Positions 29,326 through 38,023 of a stretch of 43,867 bases of DNA are shown piece after piece. Position numbers and translations under genes: made by a program. The DNA comes from JBOGGX01 sp050744245 (GTDB lineage: Bacteria > Actinomycetota > Acidimicrobiia > Acidimicrobiales > JBOGGX01). The stretch spans positions 1 through 43,867 of the forward strand of contig JBOGGX010000189.1 in the NCBI GenBank assembly GCA_050744245.1, in the 5' to 3' direction. Each line of letters starts with the position of its first letter. Position 1 is the first letter of the stretch. Below the pieces are notes generated by a model. The model searched no databases. It saw nothing but the letters and a program-made list of their open reading frames with translations, and was not told the DNA's origin.

Positions 29326-30833
29326 GCCACCGGCTCCAGTTGGAGGTAGGCGGCCAGACCGTGAAGGCCGCCCTCCCGGCCGAAGCCGGACTCCTTGTAG
29401 CCGCCGAACGGGCTGGCCGGGTCGAAGCGGTTGTAGGTGTTGGCCCACACCACCCCGGCCTGCAGCCGCTCGGCCATCCAGAGGATGCGGGACCCCTTCT
29501 CGGTCCAGACGCCGGCCGACAGGCCGTACGGCGTGTTGTTGGCCTTGGCCACCGCCTCGTCCGGGGTGCGGAAGGTGAGCACGCTCAGGACCGGGCCGAA
29601 GATCTCCTCCCGGGCGATGCGGTGCGACTGGGCCACGTTGGTGAGCACCGTCGGCCGGAACCAGTAGCCCTTCTCCGGCAGCGGACAGGCGGGCTGGAAC
29701 ATCTCGGCCCCCTCGGCCACCCCGGCCTCCACCAGCTCCTCGATCTTGTCGAGCTGCTGTCTGGAGTTGATCGCGCCGACGTCGGTGTTCTTGTCGAGCG
29801 GATCGCCGACCCGCAGGGTGGCCAGGCGGCGCCTGAGCCGGTCGAGGACGGGCTCGACCACCGTCTCCTGCACCAGGAGGCGCGAGCCGGCGCAGCACAC
29901 GTGGCCCTGGTTGAAATAGATGCCGTTGATGATCCCCTCGATCGCCTGGTCGATGGCGGCGTCGTCGAAGATGATGTTGGCCGCCTTGCCGCCGAGCTCG
30001 AGGGTGAGCCTCTTGCCCGTGCCGGCGGCCGCCCGCTGGATCCGCTTGCCGACCTCGGTCGATCCGGTGAACGCCACCTTGTTGACGTCGGGGTGACCGA
30101 CCACCAGCGCGCCCGTCTCGCCGGCGCCGGTGACGATGTTGACCACGCCCGGCGGCAGCTCGGCGTCCCGGAGGACCTCGGCCAACAGCAGCGCGGTGAG
30201 CGGTGTCGTCTCGGCCGGCTTGAGCACGGTGGTGTTCCCCGCGGCCAGCGCCGGCGCCAGCTTCCACGACGCCATGAGCAGGGGGAAGTTCCACGGAATC
30301 ACCTGGCCGGCGACCCCGAGCGGCGCCGGCCGGCGGCCGGGGAAGGCGTGGTCGAGCTTGTCGGCCCAGCCGGCGTAGTGGAAGAAGTGGGCCGAGGCCA
30401 GGGGCACGTCGACGTCGCGGGATTCCTTGATGGGCTTGCCGCCGTCGAGGGTCTCGAGCACGGCGAACTCGCGGCTCCGCTCCTGGAGGAGGCGGGCGAT
30501 GCGGTACAGGTACTTGGCCCGCTCCTTGCCCGGCATGGCGGCCCAGTCGTCGTCGTAGGCCCGGCGGGCGGTCTCGACGGCCAGGTCGACGTCTTCGGGC
30601 CCGGCCTCGGCCACCTCGGCCAGCGGCTCCTCGGTGGCCGGGTTGATGGTGGTGAAGCGCCGCTCCGACCGGGGGGCGACCCACCTGCCACCGATGAACA
30701 GGTCGTACGACCGTTCGATGTGGACGATCGCGGTCGACTCGCGGGACGTGGCGTAGTCGATGCTGAACGCCGGCGGCCGCGCCGGCTCGGCCGGTTCGAT
30801 GGCGGCGTCGGCGGCGGCGGCGTCGTCGGTCAC
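29322..30833 (-). CDS. NAD-dependent aldehyde dehydrogenase of the deoC operon
   Basis: A 503-residue aldehyde dehydrogenase. PWNFPLLMASWKLAPALAAGN and FTGSTEVGKRIQ form the NAD site, LELGGKAANI carries the general-base Glu and NQGHVCCAGSR the nucleophilic Cys; EEIFGPVLSV and SPFGGYKESGFGRE complete the family pattern. It starts 2 bp after the deoC stop (GTG at 30833), so its most likely job is to oxidise the acetaldehyde that DeoC releases from deoxyribose-5-phosphate. A 40-residue N-terminal Ala/Pro-rich extension precedes the usual start of the fold. Confidence 0.9.
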   Translation of the reverse strand: MTDDAAAADAAIEPAEPARPPAFSIDYATSRESTAIVHIERSYDLFIGGRWVAPRSERRFTTINPATEEPLAEVAEAGPEDVDLAVETARRAYDDDWAAMPGKERAKYLYRIARLLQERSREFAVLETLDGGKPIKESRDVDVPLASAHFFHYAGWADKLDHAFPGRRPAPLGVAGQVIPWNFPLLMASWKLAPALAAGNTTVLKPAETTPLTALLLAEVLRDAELPPGVVNIVTGAGETGALVVGHPDVNKVAFTGSTEVGKRIQRAAAGTGKRLTLELGGKAANIIFDDAAIDQAIEGIINGIYFNQGHVCCAGSRLLVQETVVEPVLDRLRRRLATLRVGDPLDKNTDVGAINSRQQLDKIEELVEAGVAEGAEMFQPACPLPEKGYWFRPTVLTNVAQSHRIAREEIFGPVLSVLTFRTPDEAVAKANNTPYGLSAGVWTEKGSRILWMAERLQAGVVWANTYNRFDPASPFGGYKESGFGREGGLHGLAAYLQLEPVA

Positions 30834-30835
30834 GG

Positions 30836-31792
30836 TCAGTCGATGGTGAAGTCGTCTGGCCGTTGATAGCGGCCTTCGCGGAGCCAGCGGACCTGCATGA
30901 GGACGTCGTTGAGCAGGGTCGAGGCGCCGATGCGGAAGCGGTCGGGATCGAGCCAGCCGGCGCCGAGGGTCTCGCCCACGATCACGAGGTGCTGCCAGGC
31001 CTGTTTGGCCGTGCGGACGCCGCCCGCGACCTTGAGCCCCACGACCTGACCGGTCTGGTCGGCGAAGTCGCGGATGGCCTCGGCCATGCACAGCGCCGCC
31101 GGGAAGGTGGCGCTGGTGCCGATCTTGCCGGTCGAGGTCTTGATCACGTCAGCTCCTGCGCACATGGCGAGCATCGACGCCTTGCGCACCGCGTCGTAGC
31201 TCCCCAGCTCGCCCGTCTCCAGAATGACCTTGAGGTGAGCGGGTCCGGCCGCCTCCTTCGACGCCTCGATGTCGGCGAACGCCTCGCGGTAGCGACCCGA
31301 CAGGAACGCCGACCGGTTGAGCACCATGTCGATCTCGTCGGCGCCGTCGGCCACCGCCCGGCGGACCTCGTCGACCCGTACCGGCAGCGGCGCCAGCCCG
31401 GCCGGAAAGGCGCCGGCCACGCTGGCCACCTTGACGCCGCTGCCCCGCAGCGTGTCGGCGGCCACCTTGACCAGGTTGGGATAGACGCACACCGCGGCGA
31501 CCGACGGGATCGACGCGTCACCCGGCTCCGGGTGCATGGCCTTGACGCACATGGAAGCGACCTTGCCGGGCGTGTCGGTGCCCTCGAGGGTGGTGAGGTC
31601 GATGCAGCGGATGGCCAGGTCGAGGGCGGCGAGCTTGGACTCGCGTTTGATCGACCGCCCGGCCAGCGCGGCGGCCCTGGCCTCGAGGCCGACCGCGTCG
31701 ACGGGCGTCACCGTCACCGCCACCCCACCGACCGGCGGGGGTGTCCACGGGCGGCCGTCGCCCCGGTCGATCTCGGCCAACACGGTGCTCAT
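30836..31792 (-). CDS. deoC: Deoxyribose-phosphate aldolase
   Basis: A 318-residue class I aldolase cleaving 2-deoxyribose-5-phosphate to acetaldehyde and glyceraldehyde-3-phosphate. The Schiff-base lysine is K218 in DVIKTSTGK and the second lysine lies in GLKVAGGVRT; CVYPNLV and EIDMVLN are also typical. It is longer than the roughly 225-260 residue bacterial core, with an N-terminal extension of about 50 residues as in other actinobacterial forms. First gene of an operon with two ALDHs and a kinase, divergent from upp. Confidence 0.93.
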   Translation of the reverse strand: MSTVLAEIDRGDGRPWTPPPVGGVAVTVTPVDAVGLEARAAALAGRSIKRESKLAALDLAIRCIDLTTLEGTDTPGKVASMCVKAMHPEPGDASIPSVAAVCVYPNLVKVAADTLRGSGVKVASVAGAFPAGLAPLPVRVDEVRRAVADGADEIDMVLNRSAFLSGRYREAFADIEASKEAAGPAHLKVILETGELGSYDAVRKASMLAMCAGADVIKTSTGKIGTSATFPAALCMAEAIRDFADQTGQVVGLKVAGGVRTAKQAWQHLVIVGETLGAGWLDPDRFRIGASTLLNDVLMQVRWLREGRYQRPDDFTID

Positions 31793-31803
31793 AGCGGACG
31801 CCC

Positions 31804-31809
31804 ACGCTA
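31804..31809 (-). promoter_or_regulatory. -10 box TAGCGT of the deoC operon
   Basis: TAGCGT on the minus strand ends 11 nt before the deoC ATG at 31792, with no ribosome-binding site between. The whole deoC-upp intergenic region is 41 bp, so the divergent upp promoter must overlap it; CAGACT at 31819-31824 is a weak candidate for that side. Confidence 0.4.
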
Positions 31810-31833
31810 CTCGGCGGGCAGACTGTGGCCCCG

Positions 31834-32457
31834 ATGCACACGATCGTGGTCGACCATCCCCTCGCGGCCCAGCACCTGACCCGCCTGCGCGACAAGCAGA
31901 CCGACCGGGCCGCGTTCCGGCAGGCGATCGACGGGCTGGCCGAGATCCTCGTCTACGAGGCCACCCGCTCGCTGGCCACCGAGACGGTCGAGGTGCGCAC
32001 GCCGGTGGGCCCGGCCAAGGGGGCCCGCCTGTTGCATCCGCCGCTGGTCGTCCCCGTGCTCCGGGCCGGGCTCGGGATGCTCGGCGCCGTGCTGCGGCTA
32101 CTGCCCGACGCCCCGACCGGGTTCATCGGCATGGCCCGCAACGAGGCCACGTTCGTCCCGGAGCCGTACATGAACTCCGTGCCCCCCGAGCTGGGCGGCC
32201 GGGACGTGCTCGCCCTCGATCCGATGCTGGCCACCGGCGGCTCGCTCCAGCACACGGCCCAGATCCTGCGGGATCGGGGGGCGGGCCACATCACCGCGGT
32301 GTGTGTGCTCGCCGCCCCGGAAGGGCTGGAGCGCATCGAGTCGTCCGGGCTGGTCGACGCGGTGGTGACCGGCGCCATCGACAGCCACCTCAACGAGCAG
32401 GCGTTCATCGTGCCCGGACTGGGCGACGCCGGCGACCGGCTGTTCGGCACCGCGTAG
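31834..32457 (+). CDS. upp: Uracil phosphoribosyltransferase
   Basis: A 207-residue enzyme making UMP from uracil and PRPP. The PRPP-binding loop reads LDPMLATGGS and the uracil flap GMARNEATFVPEPYMNSVP; the N-terminus HTIVVDHPLAAQHLTRLRDKQTD is characteristic. I take the ATG at 31834, which gives the usual N-terminus; a GTG three codons upstream is possible. It salvages the uracil released by the phosphorylase at 22875 in competition with the dihydropyrimidinase route. Confidence 0.94.
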   Translation: MHTIVVDHPLAAQHLTRLRDKQTDRAAFRQAIDGLAEILVYEATRSLATETVEVRTPVGPAKGARLLHPPLVVPVLRAGLGMLGAVLRLLPDAPTGFIGMARNEATFVPEPYMNSVPPELGGRDVLALDPMLATGGSLQHTAQILRDRGAGHITAVCVLAAPEGLERIESSGLVDAVVTGAIDSHLNEQAFIVPGLGDAGDRLFGTA

Positions 32458-32505
32458 CGCGGGCTGGAGCAGCGGCAACTGCTCGGGCGTCGGTGCCGGC
32501 GCGGG

Positions 32506-33130
32506 CGGACGAGGGGTGCCGGGTTCGGTGGCCCGCCACACCTCCTGGTCGAGGGTGCCGATCGACAGGTTGACGTGGACCTGGGTGCACCGGACCGCCT
32601 CGACCAGCAGATCGAGGTCGCGCAGGATGAGCGTCGACTTGGTGAGGATCGAGAAGGGGTTGGCGTGCCCGGTGAGCGTCTCGATGAGGCCCCGGGTGAG
32701 CCGGTACCTGCCCTCGCACCGCTGGTACGGGTCGGTGTTGGTCCCCATGGCGATCAGGTCGCCGGCCCGCCGCCTCGGGTCGAGCTCGACCCGCAGCCGC
32801 TCGACCGCGTTGACCTTGACGACGATCTTGCGCTCGAAATCCTCGTCGATCCCGAGGTCGAGATAGGCGTGGGTGGGACGGGCGTAGCAGTACGAGCAGG
32901 CATGACTGCAGCCTCGGTAGGCGAATCGTGTAGCCGAAGCCGAACCGGGGCGGGCCGGGCACCCGGTTGATGATCGTGCGGGCCCGCACGTGGAGGAACT
33001 CCATGCCCCGGAACTCGCCCCTCCCCGGCTCGCGCTCGAACACGGGCTCCTCGAACAACGCCCGCTGGGCCCTCGGCGCGTCGGCCAGGTCCCACCTCAG
33101 CTGAGCGGCCGTGGCTGCCTCGGCCTCCAC
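32506..33130 (-). pseudogene. Radical SAM protein (Rv2578c-like), frameshifted and C-terminally truncated
   Basis: From a GTG at 33130 the frame reads normally to RTIINRVPGPPRFGFGYTI and then breaks near 32925, where one base stands in place of three expected. In the following frame the iron-sulfur motif appears as YRGCSHACSYCYARPTHAYLD, then MGTNTDPYQ, SILTKSTLILRDLDL and WRATEPGTP. After that similarity ends near 32506, about 100 residues short of the family, and the frame runs antisense into upp. A good LexA box lies 13 bp before the start. Confidence 0.8.
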
Positions 33131-33143
33131 GGTCGCCCGCTGT

Positions 33144-33163
33144 AGACGAACACCTGTTCGTCT
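33144..33163. promoter_or_regulatory. LexA (SOS) box before the radical SAM gene
   Basis: CGAACACCTGTTCG at 33147-33160 fits the actinobacterial SOS box CGAAC-N4-GTTCG exactly. Symmetry continues outward to 9-bp arms (AGACGAACA / TGTTCGTCT) around a central CC. It lies 13-33 bp upstream of the radical SAM start and just beyond the DUF4870 stop. From memory the Mycobacterium relative Rv2578c also belongs to the LexA regulon, which would agree. Confidence 0.8.
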
Positions 33164-33169
33164 GTCGAG

Positions 33170-33418
33170 TCAGTGCACCAGGCGGATGTTGACCGGGTAC
33201 CGGTACTCCTCACCCCGGTGGCTCAGCATCGCCCACAACCGCTCGTCGCTCGGCGACATCGGCTGGGGCCCGACCGGTTGGGGATGCTGACCGGGCGGCG
33301 GATACTGACCCGGCGGATACTGGGCCGGCGGCGGATACTGGCCCGGCGGCGGGTAGGAGTGCGGGGGCTGGTACGGCGTCGGCTGTGGTTCGCCCGTTGG
33401 CTGCGGCCCGTCGCTCAT
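33170..33418 (-). pseudogene. DUF4870-type membrane protein with its membrane core deleted in frame
   Basis: The N-terminus is a Pro/Tyr/Gln-rich tail (PPPGQYPPPAQYPPG repeats) followed by SPSDERLWAMLSH, which opens the DUF4870 domain. The frame then jumps straight to RGEEYRYPVNIRLVH, the closing motif of the same domain. The roughly 75 residues with the hydrophobic helices that belong between them are absent, and the join is in frame near 33208. The 82-residue product would have no membrane segment. It follows the Ig/TolB gene by 25 bp. Confidence 0.65.
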
Positions 33419-33443
33419 TGGTTGCACGCTCGCTTTCTGTTGG

Positions 33444-35168
33444 TCAGTCAGGCTCGAACAGGTCGGCCTCGAAGTTGAAGCCCTCGTCGCTGGTGATCCG
33501 CTGGGCGTCACCGCCGTCACGATCGGCGAAGAAGAGGTCGTCCTCCGACCTGTACACGATTCGGTCCCCGTCCTCGGAGATCGCGGTCAGCTCCAGCTCG
33601 GGTTCGTCGAACAGGGGGCGCTCCGGGTCCGGGCTCAGGATGTCGACCTCGACCAGCTCCCCGGCCTCGGCGCCGGCCGGGCGCACGTACACCAGCGTGT
33701 CGTCGTCGACCCAATGCGCGCTCCTGCTGCCGACCGACCGCCCCAGGCTCACCGGGGTGACCGCGCCGCCCGCCAGGTCGACCACGGCGACCCCGAGGGC
33801 GCCACGGAACACCCCGTCGAACACCACCTGGGAGCCGTCGGGCGAGAACTGGGGGCGCGACTCGTCGCCCGGCTGGGTCGTCAGCGGCGCCTCATCGCCC
33901 GAGTCAACGTCGAGGAGGAACAGATCGAAGTTGGGTGCGTCCCCGTCGGCGGCCGTGTTGCGGGAGAAGACGAGCGTCTCACCGTCGGGCGAGAAATCGG
34001 GAAAGCGCTCCTCCTCGTCGGTCGCGGTCAGCCGTTCCGGTTCGCAGCTGTCGGGATCGGCGGTGTCGCAGTCCTCGATGTCGAGCAGGAACAGGTCGTT
34101 GTTGCCCTCCCGCGAGCTCACGAAGACGGCCTGGGTGCCGTCGGGGGAAAAGGCCGCGTCGCCGTCGAACTCGTCGTTCTCGGTGACGGCCACCGCGTCC
34201 GAGCCGTCGAGGTTGGCCATGAAGAGATCGAAGTCGCCGTCGCGGTCGCTGGCGAAGAGGACCTGGGGCTCGTCGAGACGCTCGCCGAGCGCGCCGCCTC
34301 CGCTGTTCGCCGCTTCGGTCGTCGTGGTCTCGCCGCCGCCCGCGGTGGTCGTCGTCTCGATGGGCGCAGACGTGGTGGTGACGGCCAGGGTGGTCTCCTC
34401 GCCCTGGGTGGCCTGCGACACCACGTCGGTGCGGGTCAGGAGCACGACGGCGACGGCCAGACCGGCGAGCGCGACCGCAGCCAGCAGCAACGGCTTCCAC
34501 GGGAACTTGCGGGGGCTGAACCCGCCGTCGGCCGTGGCCGCCGGCCGGCCGTCGGCCAGCACGCTGACCACGAAGGGGACCCGGTTGGTGCCGCTCGGGG
34601 GTCGGCGCACGAGCCGGGCCCTGAGGTCGACGATCGCCGCGGTGCGAGGTTGGAGGGCGACGTCCGGCGGATCGACGGTGAACCGGAACAGATCGTCGGG
34701 GTCGTCGCCGACCACCTGGACCCACACCGGCGTGTTGCCCAGGTTGTCCACGATGACCTGGTGCTTGCCGCTCGAGCGCCCCGACGAGGTCTTGGGCCGC
34801 AGCTCGACCGCCACATCGACCGTGGCCCCGATCTCGACCGTGCCCTCCTCGACCGCCACCCAGTTGGGGTCCTCCCGGGAACGGATCCGAACCGCGAACG
34901 GATGGGCGCCGGCGACCGGTGGTGCGTTCTCCGGCTGCCGGAACTTGATCTCGACCGCGCCCTCGGTGTCGGGAAAGAGCCGGGTCTCCGGCGGGTTGAC
35001 CTGCGCCCACGCGCCCGGCTGACCCAGCACGTCGACCATGAAGCCGTCGACCACCTGCCCCAGGTTGCGGATCCGGACGAGCAGGGTGGCGTCCTGGCCC
35101 GCCGGGAGGACGATCGTTCGATTGTCGAGCGTGACGGCTCCGGGCATCCGCATCTCCGGGTCGGACAA
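33444..35168 (-). CDS. Single-pass membrane protein: Ig-like domains, TM helix, Thr-rich linker, TolB-type propeller
   Basis: A 574-residue protein of unknown role. Residues about 1-215 form two beta-sandwich (COG1470-like) repeats, each with a VDNLGNTPV/IRNLGQVV-type strand. A charged FPWK stretch leads into one hydrophobic helix (about 226-247), then a TTTTSAPIETTTT-type linker and a C-terminal propeller with PD40 repeats (FSPDGTQAVFVSS, FSPDGETLVFSR, FSPDGSQVVFDG). With no signal peptide, the N-terminal half should be cytosolic and the propeller outside. The start is TTG at 35168; ATG at 35153 is an alternative. Confidence 0.75.
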   Translation of the reverse strand: MSDPEMRMPGAVTLDNRTIVLPAGQDATLLVRIRNLGQVVDGFMVDVLGQPGAWAQVNPPETRLFPDTEGAVEIKFRQPENAPPVAGAHPFAVRIRSREDPNWVAVEEGTVEIGATVDVAVELRPKTSSGRSSGKHQVIVDNLGNTPVWVQVVGDDPDDLFRFTVDPPDVALQPRTAAIVDLRARLVRRPPSGTNRVPFVVSVLADGRPAATADGGFSPRKFPWKPLLLAAVALAGLAVAVVLLTRTDVVSQATQGEETTLAVTTTSAPIETTTTAGGGETTTTEAANSGGGALGERLDEPQVLFASDRDGDFDLFMANLDGSDAVAVTENDEFDGDAAFSPDGTQAVFVSSREGNNDLFLLDIEDCDTADPDSCEPERLTATDEEERFPDFSPDGETLVFSRNTAADGDAPNFDLFLLDVDSGDEAPLTTQPGDESRPQFSPDGSQVVFDGVFRGALGVAVVDLAGGAVTPVSLGRSVGSRSAHWVDDDTLVYVRPAGAEAGELVEVDILSPDPERPLFDEPELELTAISEDGDRIVYRSEDDLFFADRDGGDAQRITSDEGFNFEADLFEPD

Positions 35169-35261
35169 CCTGAAAAGGCTGATGCTCCCACCCCTTGATG
35201 GTCAATGTCCGAACGGGCAGCGATTGGGGAAGTGGGTGGCCGGGTCCCCCGGACGCCAACG

Positions 35262-36965
35262 TCAGTCGGCGCCCAGCGCCGCGCTGACGGCCGAGCCCAC
35301 CGCCTCCAGTTCGGCCGCGGCTGCGGTGCGGGTCGCGCCGATGTCGTCGCCGACGGGGAGGACGTACTCCAGGTAGGCCTTGGTCTTGGGCTCCGTGCCC
35401 GAGGGGCGCACGACGAGCCGCAGGTCGCCCTCGAGCTCGACGACCATGCCGTCGGTCGGCGGCAGCGGATCGCCCGCCAGGAGGTCGACGACCCGTCGGA
35501 CGCTTCGCCCGGAGAGCGCGGTCGGCGGCGAGGCCCGCAGCCGGTCGACGACGCCGAACCCGGGGATGGTGACCTGGGCCGTGGCGTGCAGCCCGAGCCG
35601 GCGGGCGATGTCGTCGAGCCGGTCGATCACCGAACCGCCGGCCGCCTTGGCCTCCGCGGCCAGCTCGGCGAACACCAGGGCGGCGGTGATCCCGTCCTTG
35701 TCGCGCACCTCGGCGGTCACCGCGTAGCCCAGGGCCTCCTCGTAGCCGAAGACGAACCGCAGGTCGGGCCGGTCGAGCGCGGCCCGCATGATCCACTTGA
35801 ACCCGGTCAGGGTCTCGGCGTAGACGACGCCGGCCTCGGCGGCCAGCTTCGAGAGCAGGCGGGACGAGACGACGGTGGTGACGACGAGCCGGCCGGCCCC
35901 GAACGAGGCGGTTCGGCGGAGGAGGTGGTCGGCGAGGAGGACGCCCACCTCGTTCCCCGTGAGCGGCCGCCACGCGCCGCCCGCGTGCGGGTCGGGAACG
36001 GCGACGGCCAGCCGGTCGGCATCCGGGTCGTTGGCCAGGATGATGTCGGCGCCCAACCGCCGGGCGTCGGCCAGGGCCAGGTCGAGCGCGCCGGGTTCCT
36101 CGGGGTTGGGGAAGGCCACGGTGGGGAAGTCGGGGTCGGGCTCGGCCTGGGCGGCCACGACGCGGGGGGCGGGGAACCCGGCCCGAGCGACGGCGTCGGT
36201 CGCGATCACGGCGCCGACCCCGTGGAGCGGCGTGTAGACGCTCACGAGATCGCGCCGGGTGCCCTCGCCCTCGACCCGGCCGACGGCCATGGCCGTGTAG
36301 GCCTCGACCGCGTCGTCGCCCAACGTGGTCCAGCCCTGCGCGAGCACGTCGATCGGGGCGGAGGAGACGGCCTCGATCGCGGCGGCGATGCGCTCGTCGG
36401 TGGGCGGGACGATCTGAGCTCCATCGCCCAGGTAGACCTTGTACCCGTTGTCCCTCGGCGGGTTGTGGCTGGCGGTGACGGCCACGCCGGCGTCGGCGGC
36501 CACCCGGCGCACGGTGTAGGCCACGACGGGGGTCGGTGTGGCCTGGTGGAACAGCAACGCCTCGCCCCCGGCGGCGACGACCACGCCCGCCGCATCGCGA
36601 GCGAACACGTCGGACTTGTGGCGGGCGTCGTAGCCGACGACGAGCCGAGGCCGCTCGATCCCGAGCTCGTGGCGGAGGAACCTGACGAGCCCCGCGGTGG
36701 CCTGCCGGACGACGAGCCGGTTCATCCGCATCGGCCCGGCCCCCAGCTCGCCCCGCAATCCCGCGGTGCCGAACTGCAGGCGCCCGGCGAACCGGTCGGC
36801 CAGGTCGGACACCGCGCCCTGGTCGCCCCTCGCCGCCAGTTCGACCAGCCCGGTCAGCTCGGCCCGGGTGTCGGGGTCGGGGTCGGCGGCCAGCCAGGCC
36901 CGCACCCGGTCGATGAGCCCGGCGGGAGCGGGAGCAGGGTCGGGGGCGGCGCCGGCCATCCGCAT
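35262..36965 (-). CDS. Phosphohexomutase family enzyme, possibly phosphopentomutase (PmmB-like)
   Basis: A 567-residue alpha-D-phosphohexomutase. The phosphoserine is S166 in TASHNPPRDNGYK, the metal loop DPDADR, the sugar loop GYEEALGY and the phosphate-binding loop RPSGTEPKTKAYLEY. This length and domain set match the PGM2/phosphopentomutase-like branch. With PNP, deoC, add, deoA and upp close by, interconversion of (deoxy)ribose-1- and -5-phosphate is the most useful role; the mycobacterial gene in the same setting is called pmmB. Glucose- or mannose-phosphate activity cannot be excluded. It begins 21 bp after the TetR gene. Confidence 0.88.
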   Translation of the reverse strand: MRMAGAAPDPAPAPAGLIDRVRAWLAADPDPDTRAELTGLVELAARGDQGAVSDLADRFAGRLQFGTAGLRGELGAGPMRMNRLVVRQATAGLVRFLRHELGIERPRLVVGYDARHKSDVFARDAAGVVVAAGGEALLFHQATPTPVVAYTVRRVAADAGVAVTASHNPPRDNGYKVYLGDGAQIVPPTDERIAAAIEAVSSAPIDVLAQGWTTLGDDAVEAYTAMAVGRVEGEGTRRDLVSVYTPLHGVGAVIATDAVARAGFPAPRVVAAQAEPDPDFPTVAFPNPEEPGALDLALADARRLGADIILANDPDADRLAVAVPDPHAGGAWRPLTGNEVGVLLADHLLRRTASFGAGRLVVTTVVSSRLLSKLAAEAGVVYAETLTGFKWIMRAALDRPDLRFVFGYEEALGYAVTAEVRDKDGITAALVFAELAAEAKAAGGSVIDRLDDIARRLGLHATAQVTIPGFGVVDRLRASPPTALSGRSVRRVVDLLAGDPLPPTDGMVVELEGDLRLVVRPSGTEPKTKAYLEYVLPVGDDIGATRTAAAAELEAVGSAVSAALGAD

Positions 36966-36986
36966 AGCTTTAGCGCGGGTGTCGGG

Positions 36987-37613
36987 TCACGGCCGGGCGA
37001 ACAGGCGGTCGAGCAGCAGCCTGACGCTGCCCCGCATGGCCCGCCGGGCCAAGGTGGGCTCATCGCTTTCCGCGGTCCATAGCGCGGCCTCGTTCAGCGC
37101 TCCGGTCAGGAGGGCGGTCAGCGGCTCGACCGCCGTGGTGCGGTCCCCGATCTCGACCAGCACGGCCTCGATCCCCTGGCGCAGCGAGCCCCCTCCATAG
37201 CGGGCGTCGAGCTCGCGCCAGCGGGCGAGGCCGAGGGCCGCAGGACCCTCGACCAGATACAGCCGGTGCAGCTCCGGCTCGGCCATGGCGTCGAGCCACT
37301 CCTCACACCCGGCCTGCAGCCCGGCCCGGGCGCTGCCCTTGCTGGTGGCCGCGGCGTCGATCCGCACCACCAGCTCGCGGGCCACCTGTTCGAGCACGGC
37401 CTCGAACAGGCCGAGCTTGTCGGGGAAGTGGTGATAGAGCGCCCCGCGGGTGAGACCGGTGCGGGCCGCGATCTCGCTCGTGCTGGCCGGGCCGTAGCCG
37501 TCTCGGGCGAACACCACGCGGCCGGCCGCCAGCAAGGCCGCCCGTGTCCGGGCATGACGCTCGACGTTCGATCCGCGGACGCGTCGGGCGGCTACTTCAT
37601 GCAATTCATCCAT
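36987..37613 (-). CDS. TetR/AcrR family repressor
   Basis: A 208-residue regulator. The N-terminal HTH reads RAALLAAGRVVFARDGY, then TSEIAARTGLTRGALYHHFPDK, after which an alpha-helical ligand domain follows. It overlaps the VOC gene by 8 nt (ATGGATGA), so the two are one operon. The perfect 19-bp palindrome at 38024-38042, upstream of that operon, is its likely binding site and implies autoregulation. The inducer is unknown; the VOC partner may handle the same small molecule. Confidence 0.9.
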   Translation of the reverse strand: MDELHEVAARRVRGSNVERHARTRAALLAAGRVVFARDGYGPASTSEIAARTGLTRGALYHHFPDKLGLFEAVLEQVARELVVRIDAAATSKGSARAGLQAGCEEWLDAMAEPELHRLYLVEGPAALGLARWRELDARYGGGSLRQGIEAVLVEIGDRTTAVEPLTALLTGALNEAALWTAESDEPTLARRAMRGSVRLLLDRLFARP

Positions 37614-38007
37614 CGGCCTCCACGGACACGAGCTGCTGCACGACGTCGACCCAGATTCCGGCCGGATCGCGCAGCATGAAGTGTCGCTGGCCCCACGGTT
37701 CGTCGCGCAACGTGATCTCGGGGACGAGGCCCGTGCCCTCGACCTCGCTGAGGGCCGATTCGGCGTCGGCCACCTCGATCGTCAGCAGCAGGCTGCTGCC
37801 TTCGATCGGGGCTCGAAACTGTGGGAGCTGATCGTCGAGCCCCTCGCGCATGAAGCACACGCCGAAGCGCCGCTCGCCCGGGGCGACCAGGTACACGACC
37901 CAATCCTGCTCGAAGCCCACCGCGAAGCCGAGGTGCTTGACATACCAGTCGCGCAGGGCCAGCGGCTCGGCGACGACCACAAGTGCGTACAGGTCCTTGA
38001 TCTCCAT
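37606..38007 (-). CDS. VOC (glyoxalase/bleomycin-resistance fold) protein
   Basis: A 133-residue vicinal-oxygen-chelate protein made of two beta-alpha-beta-beta-beta modules: LRDWYVKHLGFAVGFEQDWVV in the first, RHFMLRDPAGIWVDVVQQ in the second. The closing Asp-Pro-x-Gly-x-x-x-x-x pattern is standard. Its function is open: glyoxalase, dioxygenase or binding protein. It is the first gene of an operon with TetR and, 21 bp further, the mutase. A TAGGCT -10 box lies 6 nt before the ATG. Confidence 0.85.
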   Translation of the reverse strand: MEIKDLYALVVVAEPLALRDWYVKHLGFAVGFEQDWVVYLVAPGERRFGVCFMREGLDDQLPQFRAPIEGSSLLLTIEVADAESALSEVEGTGLVPEITLRDEPWGQRHFMLRDPAGIWVDVVQQLVSVEADG

Positions 38008-38013
38008 CTCGGC

Positions 38014-38019
38014 AGCCTA
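38014..38019 (-). promoter_or_regulatory. -10 box TAGGCT of the VOC-TetR operon
   Basis: TAGGCT on the minus strand ends 6 nt before the VOC ATG, in a leaderless arrangement. The 19-bp palindrome begins 4 bp behind it and fills the space up to the -35 region, where a bound repressor would block polymerase. Confidence 0.5.
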
Positions 38020-38023
38020 GCAG

